Below, one piece after another: positions 18,961 through 28,698 of a stretch of DNA of 64,000 nt (positions within the stretch are counted from its first letter, which is position 1; each line of letters begins with the position of its first letter). A program made the position numbers and the translations under genes. Under the pieces are notes generated by a model, which saw only the letters and a list, made by a program, of their open reading frames with translations, was not told the DNA's origin and ran no database searches. This DNA is from Euglena gracilis (taxonomy: Eukaryota > Euglenida > Euglenophyceae > Euglenales), in the NCBI GenBank assembly GCA_039621445.1, contig CP154955.1:34321236-34385235 (forward strand), in the 5' to 3' direction.

Positions 18961-19619
18961 ATATATTTGCACCCCCCAAGCCGCGGGGAGGGGGAGGTGC
19001 AGGAATCCCCAAAACCAAGGTGGTGGGTGGAGGGGTCGACACCCGCATGCTGGGGGGGGGGTCCGACCACCCCCCACCTTTTCCCACCGAATTTTACGTC
19101 AGAGTTTTCCTTATGCACTTTGGCACCAAAGGAAATTTTTTTGGGCAGGCGCTGAATTGATCCACCTGTCAAAAGTCATCCTAGCAAGGTTGACAGTTTG
19201 TTTTTTTCCAAACAAAAGAACATGTGTGTGGATTTTTTTTCTCCAAAATGGTATGCTTTTTAATATCGCAAAAAGCGTCAGAGGTTCCCAGGAACTTTTT
19301 TTGAAAATGACTTTTTTTGAACAGAAACGCCAGGTATTCCTAATTTTCTAACTTCATGTGGGAAAACCCTAATTGTTCAAAGGCCTTAACGTGAGCATTT
19401 GCCCTGACATTGGCATCAACAGGATAAAAAAAAATCGCAATTTCAAAAAAAATTTGACCAAATGTTTTGAAAATGATTTTTTGTCTGTTCCAAAAAAAAC
19501 ACTTTCTGAGTAATTTTTTTGAAAAATTGGTGTTTTTCAACAAAAAAAAGGCATTTTGCATTGTCAAAAAAATATGCTTTTTTGTGCTTGTTTTTATAAA
19601 AGCAAAATAACCTCAACCC

Positions 19620-19923
19620 TGCATTCTAGTAATGTGTTTTGAGGGCGAGGGAACACCTTTTTGCAACAAATTTTCAGGAGATTTCTTTTTCGAAGATGTT
19701 GGAGATTTCTGTCTCATTGCCCATCTCTTACAAAATGGGAAACTGGTCGAAAGTTCCCCCTTCCCTCATCTTGGCCTCTGCAGGGGAGGGGGGGACTTTT
19801 CAACAGGGATAGAAATCCAAATGATGTACCCCAATGATGGAAGTGGAATTTTGATTGAAAGTACAGGTTGGGTCGGGTTGGAAATACACGTTTTTGTCTT
19901 GTGGTTCTCTGTCCTGCTTCCAA
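19620..19923. other. Intronic or intergenic, no gene called
   Basis: Unique sequence ahead of the coiled-coil exon. The frame at 19632-19940 (MCFEGEGTPFCNKFSGDFF and EDVGDFCLIAHLLQNGKLVE) is protein-like and may be an upstream exon of the same gene, but its borders are not clear. Confidence 0.25.
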
Positions 19924-19924
19924 G

Positions 19925-20076
19925 GTGCAACCATCAATGAATTGGAGAGCTGGCTGAGTGAATATGAGAGTTTGAAGGAGCAACTTGGGCAATCTATCGC
20001 TCATGAAGAAACTCTGTTGCAAAAGAGCAATGAAGTTCGAATGGAGAAAAAGAAGGTTGCACCTGTTTCTTCGTGA
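19925..20076 (+). CDS. Coiled-coil protein exon
   Basis: After the acceptor CTTCCAAG (to 19924) the frame reads ATINELESWLSEYESLKEQL, then GQSIAHEETLLQKSNEVRME and KKKV. It is charged, with heptad-like Leu/Ile spacing, and low in Gly and Pro, unlike neighbouring random frames. A donor may lie at 20053 (AAGAAG before GTTGCA), or the frame ends at TGA 20074-20076. Together with the two exons at 24.9 and 25.7 kb, it suggests one host gene with long, transposon-filled introns. The family is not recognised; cytoskeletal or flagellar proteins often look like this. Confidence 0.42.
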
Positions 20077-20322
20077 ACACTGGGAGGATCTCCAGATTCA
20101 AGAGATTGTTCCCCCAGATTGGCCATTTTCATTGGGTAAATTTTTGTACCACAGCCCAGATTGCACATTTAGCCAGCTCTGAACAAGAGTCCATCTTTTT
20201 TTAAATTTTTCCTAAATTCTCAGATTTAAACTTCTTTGCTGACCTTTTTTTGTCAAAAGGGGAAATCACGGCTAACACGTGAAAATAATCGCAACCTTCC
20301 CACGTGGCAAGAACTGTCAAGT

Positions 20323-20962
20323 TACAGTGCGGCTAAAAATTACGGAAGACAGAAATTTTGGCAAAATACCCAAATTTTGCCATAATTTTTTTCTCGTAAT
20401 TTTCTCACTCCGTCGGTTTCCGACGCTGTCTTCCAGCCCACTTCCGGTTTGTGCCCAAAAGAACACAATGCTCATCCCAATTGAATGTCAGTTTCTTCAG
20501 TGGTATATGCTTAACCAGCTCCTTGAAAAACGGGCGACCGGCATCAAGCACCTGGGGAAAATCACAGCAAAAATCGCTCTGCATTAGAAAACACTGACAC
20601 CTGATCATCAGTGGGCACAACTCTATCAGAATTTGCATCGAACGGCCTCCATTCTGCTTTCGCCAGCGAACACTTTGCCCATGCCTGACCGATCTTGAAC
20701 GTTCCCCCATTTTTTTTGGCAAGCGTTGCTGGGCGGGTACGTGCGACAACACCTCGAGCGATTGCAGTCACTGGGGGACAGAAAAATACGTTGAACACGC
20801 AACCAGGAGGAAAATGTCGCTCACCTGTGCCGGAGGTCAATCCTTCATGGGACCAGATTTTGCCAAAAATTATTTTCCAAAATAAAAATTTTGCCAAAAA
20901 ATTTTTTCTCGTAATTTTTTTTGCCGTAATTTTTGTCTTCCGTAATTTTTAGCCACACTGTA
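20323..20962. mobile_element. TA-flanked element with CAGTGYGGCTAAAAATTACGG ends
   Basis: The element (20325-20960, 636 bp) begins CAGTGCGGCTAAAAATTACG and ends with the inverse of CAGTGTGGCTAAAAATTACG. TA flanks both sides (20323-20324 and 20961-20962). CAGTG ends with TA duplications fit the Tc1/mariner/pogo superfamily. Inside, the minus strand at 20405-20560 reads VLDAGRPFFKELVKHIPLKK, then LTFNWDEHCVLLGTNRKW. NWDE could be a worn DDE motif like the NWDQTP of the pogo-like gene at 2 kb. It is deleted and frameshifted. Confidence 0.68.
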
Positions 20963-21067
20963 GGTGAAGCACAGGGGCGGTGCCGAAGGTGCCGCAGTAA
21001 GGCTCCACCAAACTCTGGACTAGACACAGTTCTGGGTCTGAAACTGTGCTTAGGGGGAAGACCTGAA

Positions 21068-21155
21068 GGCCCCCGGGGTATCAAATTGGCCAAATAAGGA
21101 CTCAAATAATGGCCCCCGGGGTATCAAATTGGCCAAATAAGGACTCAAATAATGG
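21068..21155. repeat. 43-bp tandem duplication
   Basis: The unit GGCCCCCGGGGTATCAAATT, then GGCCAAATAAGGACTC and AAATAAT, occurs twice head to tail, followed by a partial third (AATGGCC variants to 21215). It is a plain tandem repeat with no coding sense. Confidence 0.7.
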
Positions 21156-21504
21156 CCATGTGCCCTAAAAAATAGCCACATTGCCCAAAAGTAATGGCCA
21201 AGTGCGCAAAAATAATGCCCAGTGAGAACAAAATTGAGCAGGGAATAATTTTTTTTACCTTTTGTTGCAATTTTCAAAGGGAACAGGCAACCGTTTCTCG
21301 AAAACTGTTCAATTTTCAATGGTCAACCTCCAGGTTTTTTTTTATTTACGAAACGGCCATTATTTTCAGGTCCTCTGTCTGTATGTTTAGGCCCTCCAGC
21401 GAGATACCATATGCGGTCCAGTGGCCGCATGTGTTTGGCCCGCTGGTCATCAAACGTGCCATAAAGTGCCAAAGCTGTAACCACAGTTGTCAAATGTGCC
21501 ATTT

Positions 21505-22335
21505 TCATAACAAACTCACAGCAAATTGCCCCAACCACAAGGCACTCCAGTTATTGTTTAGGCGCAACTGCAAGGATTTATGTGTTTTTTTGGGTTGGGT
21601 TTTTTTTGAATTTTTTTTTAGCCCCCAAGATTTTTTAACCAGGGCGTTAATGCGTGTGCGCATTGTGTCTGTGTGTACGTGGAACTCATATTTCAAATCA
21701 AAGACAAGCGTGCTGCTCTCTGAAAACCAGAGCAAATTTCCGCTCAAGCGATTGCCATCCCAGTTCACCCAGCATTTCCTCAGGTTTTTCCTGCTATCTT
21801 TCAAAATGACGGACCCAAGAAACAGAACCTGCAAACCACCAGCGACATGGCATAGAGAGTGAGGCAAGATTTGCAAATGTAAATGAACTGCAAAGCAAAT
21901 GGTATTCCAATCATGTGGTGGGGCTGAAGGCAATGCCCAAGTTGCATCATGCAAACAATGGATGTTGCATTTCAGAATCCCAGCCCAGCAGCCGCAACAA
22001 CAAATGCGCGATGATTTTTTTTCCAGTTCTGTGCTCAATTCAACACCATCCAACTCCAACCAAGTGGGGTTTTCGTTTGCATTCTGGCATTTTATCTCGA
22101 CATGTGCTGCAGGAAGTGGAGGCTTCACGGTCTTGCTTCGCACTCTCCTCTTCCTTTTTGCAGGATTCCAGTAGACTGTTTGAGGCTCTGAAAGGCAAGG
22201 ATGGTGGGCAGCATGGAACAAGGTTTGATGAGCTAGACCTGTTTCGACACAACCCACCTCGAATGTTGCAGCGATGTCGAATAAAAATTTGAGTTGAGCT
22301 GCCTTCTGTGTATTTTCCCCTTTGTTGGGGGCCAT
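21505..22335 (-). CDS. 276-codon ORF, unknown function
   Basis: This is one of the two longest uninterrupted frames with a normal ATG (22335) and protein-like composition in the window. It starts MAPNKGENTQKAAQLKFLFD and continues through VGCVETGLAHQTLFHAAHHP, KRKRRVRSKTVKPPLPAAHV and NENPTWLELDGVELSTELEK to a basic tail with KKSWGLKKNSKKTQPKKTHK. A Cys-rich stretch (RICCCGCWAGILKCNIHC) lies in the middle. No domain is recognised. The opposite strand is partly open (21899-22292), so the coding strand is not certain. It might belong to an unidentified mobile element or be an unspliced host gene. Confidence 0.4.
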   Translation of the reverse strand: MAPNKGENTQKAAQLKFLFDIAATFEVGCVETGLAHQTLFHAAHHPCLSEPQTVYWNPAKRKRRVRSKTVKPPLPAAHVEIKCQNANENPTWLELDGVELSTELEKKSSRICCCGCWAGILKCNIHCLHDATWALPSAPPHDWNTICFAVHLHLQILPHSLCHVAGGLQVLFLGSVILKDSRKNLRKCWVNWDGNRLSGNLLWFSESSTLVFDLKYEFHVHTDTMRTRINALVKKSWGLKKNSKKTQPKKTHKSLQLRLNNNWSALWLGQFAVSLL

Positions 22336-22339
22336 TTTG

Positions 22340-23180
22340 GGCTGCTAAACAAATTCTAAAAGCTTGCAATGCTCCCACACCTTCTTGCAGCAACTGAAGA
22401 GTGCAAGTGCTGGAGTGGATGTAGGCATTGGAGTGGATGCGGATACTGGATGTTCAGGTACTGGAATGGCTGCGGGTTTTAGAATGGTTGCAGGTTAAGA
22501 GTGCAGCCACTGGAGTGGATGGTCACACCACCATTTGGTCATTCACTGGTTTCAGCCCGAACCACCCCCCTCCTGAATGGGGAGAGGACGAACAGCAGAA
22601 ATTGCCTGTTTGGTCCCCACCAACTCAAAAAGAAAAACCCATTCAGCAGCTGGGCAGCAAATAAATTCCAACAATGGGGTGGCCTTTAAAGGGAAAAAGT
22701 TCTTCCGTGGTCCCAGAGCTTCAACTCTAATTCACAGGAAATAATTTCTCAGCAAAGCAGATGATCAACATCGAGTGATAATGTAATTTCTAGCATCCTT
22801 GGACCATCACCCACCAAAAAACATCAAATTTTTTTGAATTCGAATTTTAAATATCCGGCCTCATTTGAGCTTCTGCATCAACCCTTTGCCAGACAAAGGG
22901 CTTCCTTGGTTGAAAAAAGTTATTGTTCCTCCTCAACTGCCTTGCGGAGGGATGGAAAAAGTAGGGTCCCTCCAGCTGAAGCAACTCCCGGATTCACAAA
23001 ATTTGTTGACAGTGGCAGTTGTTGCATTTTTTTTGCAGCGCTTTGCATCAGATTTGTCGATTCCTGCAGTCCTTTTTTTCAGGCGAAAATTTGGTTCCAG
23101 TGTTCGTTTCTCCCTCTTTCTATAAGAAAAATTGGGTGTCACTCACGATTCCCGTGTGGAAATGGACAGCGCCGAAGGCG
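22340..23180. other. No confirmed gene; degenerate GGAGTGGATG repeats
   Basis: 22405-22530 has repeated GGAGTGGATG and CTGGAATGGCTGCGG units, a short degenerate tandem array. 22735-22830 carries part of the reversed hAT-type interior (ATCCTTGGACCATCACCCAC). 22834-23140 is open on both strands (plus: LPWLKKVIVPPQLPCGG; minus: NFRLKKRTAGIDKSDAKRC) with no motif to choose between them. Confidence 0.3.
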
Positions 23181-23194
23181 TGAACGGTTTACTG

Positions 23195-23305
23195 GTGCCG
23201 CAGTGTTTACCAGTGAACCGTTGACGGTTGCCGTTCACCAGTGAACGCACTCCGATTCCTCATGTGAGGAAGCCCGTGAACGGTTGAAGGTTTTTTAACG
23301 GTTAT
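23195..23305. repeat. Direct repeat left of recombinase copy 4
   Basis: Contains CAGTGAACCGTTGACGG, GTTCACCAGTGAACGCAC and ATTCCTCATGTGAGGAAG, then GTGAACGGTTGAAGG. A closely similar, same-orientation copy lies at 23985-24090, and a third is at 3590-3735. Each carries two dyads: GTTCACCAGTGAAC and TTCCTCACGTGAGGAA. Confidence 0.65.
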
Positions 23306-23339
23306 GAGAAAAATGGGGTTCAACGGGGGCATGTTGGAG

Positions 23340-23872
23340 TGCATTGATGTCTGCAACTGGCGTGGCGTTGTTTTTGCCTCTTTGGACGATGTTTTGGCGG
23401 GGTGGGCCAGATGGTGCATTGATGCTAGTGAACCTTTCAAGACGCAGCAGATCCCTGGGTGAAGGCAAGGCAGGAGAAGGTTGGAAAAGGTGGGCACTTT
23501 CGATCTGTGTCAGTGTCCAGTATTCGGATATTTACAAGGCATTGGCTCCCGTTTTTGCCATCATCGTACCATCTTCCCAGAGCTGATTCAGTTCAATGCT
23601 TTGATGAGGCCGCTCGTCACGCAGGAAAGGGCCAAAAAAGCACAGGAGGCCAAGGGAGGCAAACAACGCTTTGCAGGCGGACGAGTTGCTCACTGTTTTG
23701 AAGGCTGCAGAAGGGAGCACTGCATTTTTGGTCCAAAGGAAAAATGCACTTTTGCTGGGGTACACCGTCGGCTATTGTGGGGAGGTCCTTCGGTGTTTGG
23801 TTTTGGAAAGTTTCAAGCCTGAAGTTTTTGAGGGGCGTAAATAGTACGCATCGTTGCGGGGACTACGAAAAC
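23340..23872 (+). pseudogene. Crypton-like tyrosine recombinase, copy 4 (N- and C-parts)
   Basis: Core-binding remnants read FASLDDVLAGWARWCIDAS (near 23375) and, shifted, RQEKVGKGGHFRSVSVSS. Both align with copy 1. From about 23660 a third frame reads NALQADELLTVLKAAEGSTA, then FLVQRKNALLLGYTVGYC and GEVLRCLVLESF, ending at TAG near 23851. That is the opening of the catalytic domain, with Cys where the first catalytic Arg normally stands. Because it links the core-binding and catalytic parts in one unit, this copy ties the dispersed fragments into one family. It is frameshifted and lacks HxxR and Tyr. It sits between direct repeats of about 100 bp. Confidence 0.5.
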
Positions 23873-23984
23873 CCTGTCTGGGGACCTAAATCACTTGAGG
23901 TCGGTCTCCTGTTGCCATGCAGTGGCATTCATTTCTTCATAATTTTCCATTCACAATTCCTCAGTGTTCACCCGTGAACGGTTC

Positions 23985-24092
23985 AGTGTTTACCACTGAA
24001 CCGTTCACGGTTGCCGTAGCGTTCACCAGTGAACCCGCCATGATTCCTCACGTGAGGAAGCCTGTGAATGGTTAATGGTTTTAACGTGGCAA
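23985..24092. repeat. Direct repeat right of recombinase copy 4
   Basis: CCACTGAACCGTTCACGG, GCGTTCACCAGTGAACCC, ATTCCTCACGTGAGGAAG and GTGAATGGTTAATGG repeat 23195-23305 in the same orientation. An extra hairpin (GTGAACGGTTCAG with CTGAACCGTTCAC) immediately precedes it. Confidence 0.65.
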
Positions 24093-24317
24093 CGCTCTTT
24101 TGTTCAGCATTCCCTGATGAAGGTTTCAGGAACAGACCCTTTCGGTCATCCACCCTTTCAGCCACCCAGTGGCTTGCTGTTCCTCTGATATGCTTCAGTT
24201 CGGTGGGTCATTCCATTTTTCGTCAACACTAAATTTTTGGTGCAATTTGCTGATTTTGGCTTGAATTTTTGCAGTTTCAATTTCACCAGATTGCCAACTG
24301 CATTTTTCAGTGCAAAT

Positions 24318-24598
24318 CAGGGCGTCCTTGAGGGACCCCCCCTTTTTGGCCAAGGTCTGACCAAGGGCCAGACTGGGAGTTGAACGGGGTCAAAAATTGA
24401 ATAGTCGAAAAAGCATGTTTTTTGATGGTTTTGGGTGGACGGGCGATGGTCCAAGAATGCCAGGAATCAATTTTTTTTCCCTGATGTCGACCTGTTCTTG
24501 CTGAAAAGTGCAAAATTTCCTTGCCCATTTCCCTGTATATTTTTCATTGACTGTGCTCAGACAGCGGAGTTTTTTTTTTTTCCTCGAGGGCCGCCCTG
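24318..24598 (+). mobile_element. hAT-type MITE, complete but diverged copy
   Basis: Starts CAGGGCGTCCTTGAGGGACC and ends CTCGAGGGCCGCCCTG. The interior matches 26200-26520: GACTGGGAGTTGAACGGGG, GTGGACGGGCGATGGTCC and CTGATGTCGACCTGTTCTTG. The flanking 8-mers (GTGCAAAT and GCCAAATA) are only loosely alike, so the target duplication has decayed or been lost. Confidence 0.65.
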
Positions 24599-24892
24599 GC
24601 CAAATATTCTAACCTGATCCTTGTCACGCCATTGCTTCAGGTGTGACCAATCTCTCCCACTGGTTTTGGTTTTTTTCGGAGAGACTGCCTGTTTCTTGCT
24701 CCGGCTCTGGACCCAATCCCTTTGCTGAGTAGCCCGAGTGACTGACCCTCTCCCCTGGTGGTGGGAAGTGGCTGACTGGTTTTTTGACAGCAGAAACCCA
24801 ACTCCGGGGTCAGTAAGCAATGGTATGATCCCCACCCACCTTGGGGTCACCAAGAATGCCGGCTCATCAAATCATGGCCACAAACTGCCCAG

Positions 24893-24994
24893 GTCAAGGA
24901 TTTGATTGAATCTTTCACTCGGGAGCACAAGGACATCACAGGAAGGATGAAACAGTTGGAGGCCCAGGTGGATGAAGCGAAGGTGGATCGTCAG
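24893..24994 (+). CDS. Coiled-coil protein exon
   Basis: A 102-base phase-0 exon lies between the acceptor CTGCCCAG (to 24892) and the donor GTGCTG (24995). It reads VKDLIESFTREHKDITGRMK, then QLEAQVDEAKVDRQ, a clear heptad-type coiled coil. The phase and style match the next exon at 25683. It is probably the penultimate exon of the gene that includes 19925-20076. Identity is unknown. Confidence 0.5.
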
Positions 24995-25682
24995 GTGCTG
25001 TCACACAATTTGATTTTCAAAGAATTGCCAAATAACTGGCACACCCCCACTTTTTGTACGGCCCATAACAATTGTGCACATCCCTGCTGCCTCCAGATGT
25101 GCATCGTCCATCGAACCCATCCAAAGGAACCCCAAGGTTCTCCCTCCAGAGTGTTCAGGCAATGAACCAGAGAAGAATCCCAGTGCATATTTTTTTTTCT
25201 ATTTCTTTTAACTCTGCAAAAGAATGAGAAAACGCCAACCAGTAAGCTGGTGGGCACTGGTGCATGCGAAATTTGCATGATGTACCCACCAGTGAATTTG
25301 AATGATGTTTTTTTTGTCTTGAAAATGTGGAGGAAGAAAAATAAGGAATTGGGCCCTTCTTTGTCCTTGAAATTGGATCAGATTTTTTTTAGGAAATTAA
25401 TTGCTTATTTATTTGCCGGCGCTTGACATCGGCAAAGGGCCTCTTGTGCACATCAATTTTTGCATTTTTACTTTGTTGTTACTTTGTTCATGGGGGGCAT
25501 ATGTTTTGGGGGGCGTTGGGTTATCTCTAAAATTGTCTTAAGTCTCTGGAGGTGTGCGGACAAAGGCTGACTATTATGAATAATTGCCAAGGTACAGAGG
25601 TCAAACCAGGGGGCATCAGCATCGTCAGGTTTCTGGTTGTTTTTTTTTTTGGACCCAAGGCGCCATGATCCTTTTTTGGCAG

Positions 25683-25769
25683 CAAAGAGAGGTGGAGGTG
25701 AAGCAGTTCTTGTACAAATTGGAGGCTCGAATGGCCAAAGTCACAACTGTGGAGCGCGACGAACTCTGA
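25683..25769 (+). CDS. Coiled-coil protein terminal exon
   Basis: After the acceptor TTTTGGCAG (to 25682), the frame reads QREVEVKQFLYKLEARMAKV, then TTVERDEL and TGA at 25767-25769. It is phase 0 at its start, so it can follow the 24893-24994 exon directly and continue the coiled coil. The C-terminal RDEL resembles an ER-retention tetrapeptide, but no signal peptide has been found, so it may be coincidental. Confidence 0.48.
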   Translation, partial: QREVEVKQFLYKLEARMAKVTTVERDEL

Positions 25770-26069
25770 GCCTTCTTTACTTTTGCTGCACTTTTGTTAA
25801 TTCTTTTCAGCGATGGGAATACAGCTTGTATTTATATTCTTCTGCAACGACGTTTTCGTGTGACATATCTTTCTTATGCGAAGGAGCCTTGTTGTGCCCC
25901 TTTTCCTGGTGTTTTGTCAGTCTTAGAACACATCATTGTATTAAGATGACTCTTTGACCACCTTGGAAAAGCAATACCTTAAGAATTCTCATAATTCTTA
26001 AAATGCTTTAAGAAACCTTAGAGAAACTCAAAAATTTCGAGAATTTTTGCCTTAAGAAATTATGCCTGC
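25770..26069. other. 3' flank of the coiled-coil gene, no further gene
   Basis: T-rich sequence that probably holds the 3' untranslated region. CCTTAAGAATTCTCATAATTC and AGAAATTATGCC stretches are weakly repeated (TTAAGAA four times at 25978-26060). No polyadenylation signal is convincing. Confidence 0.25.
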
Positions 26070-26880
26070 TGGGGGGTCGCTGAGCTCTCATCTCTTTAGA
26101 GAAAGATCGAAGCTCACCACTGGGGAAATGGGGGGGGGGGGGTAGAACCCCCCGCACCTGTCCCTTCATTTTTTTCTAGTCGTTTCCGAATCACCTCCGC
26201 AGGGTGGTCCTTAAGGGACAGGAAAGTTTTTTTTTTATTTCCTTATGGACCGCCCCCCCTTTCGGCCAAAGGGCCGGCTGAGGGCCAGACTGGGACTTGA
26301 ACGGGGGCAAAAATTAAACAGTTGAAAAACACGGTTTTTGATGATTTGGGTGGATGGACGATGGTCCAAGGGGGCCAGGAATCAATTTTTTTCCTGATGT
26401 CGACCTGTTCTCGGTGAGAAATGCCAAAATTTCTTGCCCATTTTCCTGTATATTTTTCACTGAGTGTGCTGGGACAGCGGAGTTTTTTTTTTGTATTATA
26501 TTTGCTTAAGGACCGCCCTGCACCTCCGTTTGACCCTCAACTCCCCGCCAGGCCCAATTTATTCACCCGCAAAGCGGTCCAAACTGGGTAGGATTTGCCA
26601 ACCCCCAGTTTCGACTCTGCCATTTCGCCAAGATGATGTTTTCACTCAAAAAATCGTTTTTTTTGAAAATATCTCGAGAAAACGTAGATTATTTCTGGTC
26701 AGACCAAATTCACCCGTGGAGGTCCTCTATCTCCCCATTCGTGGCTTTGGCTGCCGACACGCCTGTGCTGTGTTTTGGCGCGCTTTTGTGGCCCAAAACG
26801 GCCATTTTGGGGTGCTTTTGGGCTGTGTTAAAAATGTTTTACGTCTCTCAGTAAGATTTGGATTTTGGAAGGTTCCTAAC
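26070..26880 (-). repeat. GAATCACCTCCG-family repeat, copy 3, split by hAT
   Basis: The reverse complement is collinear with 7900-8410: GGTCGCTGAGCTCTCAT at the left, CGTTTCCGAATCACCTCCG, then after the 321-bp insertion CACCTCCGTTTGACCCTC, and on to GTGGAGGTCCTCTATC and TTTTGGCGCGCTTTTG. It is the longest copy and shows the family existed before the hAT insertion. Confidence 0.68.
26192..26528. mobile_element. hAT-type MITE with 8-bp target duplication
   Basis: Element 26200-26520 (321 bp) begins CAGGGTGGTCCTTAAGGG and ends TGCTTAAGGACCGCCCTG, inverted repeats with one mismatch in the first 16. CACCTCCG at 26192-26199 and 26521-26528 is a perfect 8-bp target duplication, and removing one copy restores the host repeat. 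CAGGG ends with 8-bp duplications define it as hAT-like. There is no coding capacity. It is the reference copy for the fragments at 11.7, 13.2, 24.3, 28.8 and 45.1 kb. Confidence 0.85.
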
Positions 26881-26924
26881 CTTTTCTGGGGGATGCTTTT
26901 TCCTTGGCTGTGGTTTTGTCCGGG

Positions 26925-27180
26925 CATCCAATCAACTCAGTCCAGGTTGAAAATCAGACAGTCAAAAAAAAAGCGCATTGGTTCGAGTTTTGGGTGGATA
27001 GACACTGTTCCAGCGTTGCCAGAAAGCAACACTTTTTTATCCCCCAGGGTTGGCTTGTTTTTTTTGTGGAGATTTCGCGATTTCTTTTTTTTGCTCGAAA
27101 CTTGAAAATTTTCCAGAATAAATTTTTTAAGGTTTCTTTAAGGTATTTTCTGCAATAAAAAGGAAAAATAAATTTCAAAG
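26925..27180 (+). repeat. GGTGGATAG repeat family, copy 2
   Basis: GGGTGGATAGACACTGTTCC, GCGTTGCCAGAAAGCAAC, TTGGCTTGTTTTTTTTGTGG and AAAATTTTCCAGAATAAATT match the copies near 35.9 and 39.8 kb in the same order. Confidence 0.55.
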
Positions 27181-28690
27181 GTAAAATTCAGTCAAACTAA
27201 AAAGCTTTGACACCAGATGATCAATTTCTAAGGACCGAAGCTGTCTGGAGAAAATTGGCTGAGGTCAGGCATTACTTTTTGAGGCGCCGTAAAAAAAACT
27301 AAATGACTTTAAAACACCTTAAAACTTTTTGCCAAAATGCGTTGCATTTTGCCAAAATGTGTTGTATTTTGCCAAAATGTGTTGCTTTTTTTAAAAAAAA
27401 ACAAAATAAGGGGGCTGTGAAAATTGTCAGGCTTTTAGAGGTCAGATGACCACTGGGGCATGATTGTGTTTTTTATTCATTATTGGATAGATGCATGGGT
27501 TGAACGATGTCTTTTTCTTGGAAAAGAGAAAAACGTTTGAAAAAGGCGATATTTTGCAATTTTATTTAAAAAATATGCTCAAAATCCAAGAACAATGAAC
27601 AGAGCACACAAAGGAAATTCATGGTTGCAAAGAATTGTGAGACTCATGCCCCCCCCCCCGAACAGTAACCCCCCCCCCCGGCTTTTGATCATTGTCCCGA
27701 GTAGAAGCCCCCCTCATGCACAGCATATGAGTGAAGGGGACAAACATACCTCGAATAAAAGCTCACCCTGGGGTTTCAACCAACGGCCCGAATAGACCTG
27801 GGGGGCTTGGGGTTCAGGGGGTTGGGGTCTGACCGCTGCAATTGGGGCACTATCCATTGCAAAGGCCCCTGTCGTGTGTATTTATTCAATGAAACGTTCA
27901 GAAATCAGTGACGGTTCCCTTGGGTCATAACTGCATTTTTTTTGGAGGGTGCTGGAAGAGGGTTGCCACCGACATTGGAAATTGGCCATTTTTGGGTTTG
28001 CTCTGGACAAGTGCTGCAGGGAACAGGTGAGAAGAATCTCATCAAACCCCTGAGTGGGCTGAAATTTGCTTAAAAGGGTCAGGAAAAAAGGCTTCTAAAT
28101 CAATTCATACAACCCACCCAATCCGTTTGAAAACTCCCCCCAAATGACACCCCCCCTAGGGCCCCAGCTCGGGTGCCCAAATAACACACTGGGGGGCTGT
28201 GTTATTTGGGGGGTTTACTCACAATTTGCACCTCTGTTCAATTGGGGTGGCGTCCTCCCCACCTCCCGCCCATCACCAGTGACAATTGGATTTTGGTGCA
28301 AAGATTGGATGGCAGGATCCACGCCACTCCTTCACCAGAAAGTGAAATTGTTTCTCCCACTGGAACGGAGAGGGAGGAGTAATAGCGCGCAAGTCGGAGA
28401 GAGGGGTGAAAACAGCCCCAGGCAACATTTAGCATGACATTCTTTTTCCTCTCACTTCCATCTAACATCTCAAAGCAAAACGGTTGGGTGGTGCATACCA
28501 GATTGCGTTTTCGTTTCAATGGAGATGATGTTCCACCAAAGCTCCCAGTGTTTCGGGCCATGCATGTGGTTGACGTTGCTTCAGAGGTGCTGGCTGGCCT
28601 CCCACCAGGCCGATGGCCCCTCCCACTCCCAACCGCCAACCCCTGCAGCTCATTTCCTTGCATGGCCGTGGCCTGAAGCCCGTTCCCCTG
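27181..28690. other. Gene-poor; two C-run hairpin elements
   Basis: 27.3-27.6 kb has repeated GCCAAAATGTGTTG. 27645-27725 holds C-run units with CGAACAGTAACC and CCGAGTAGAAGCC between CATGCCCC and CCCCCTCATG. 28132-28215 is an 80-bp hairpin with CCCCCCAAATGACACC and GTGTTATTTGGGGGG. Frames at 28434-28676 (PPKLPVFRAMHVVDVASEVL, then AGLPPGRWPLPLPTAN) are protein-like and may be an exon near the next gene, but this is unproven. Confidence 0.35.
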
Positions 28691-28698
28691 ACCGCCGC

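Larger units (their letters stand above)
16287..19616 (+). repeat. Circularly permuted block, copy 1 (order A-B-C-D-E-F)
   Basis: This block shares segments A (16287-16849), B (16850-17337), C (17338-17486), E (18961-19250) and F (19251-19616) with 32903-35801, where the order is C-E-F-A-B. The two ends of this copy (AACCTCAA on the right, AGGGAGGTTCGG on the left) are joined to each other inside the other copy at 34382, while this copy's internal B-C joint corresponds to the outer ends of the other. Segment D is a TA-flanked insertion found only here. Confidence 0.8.
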
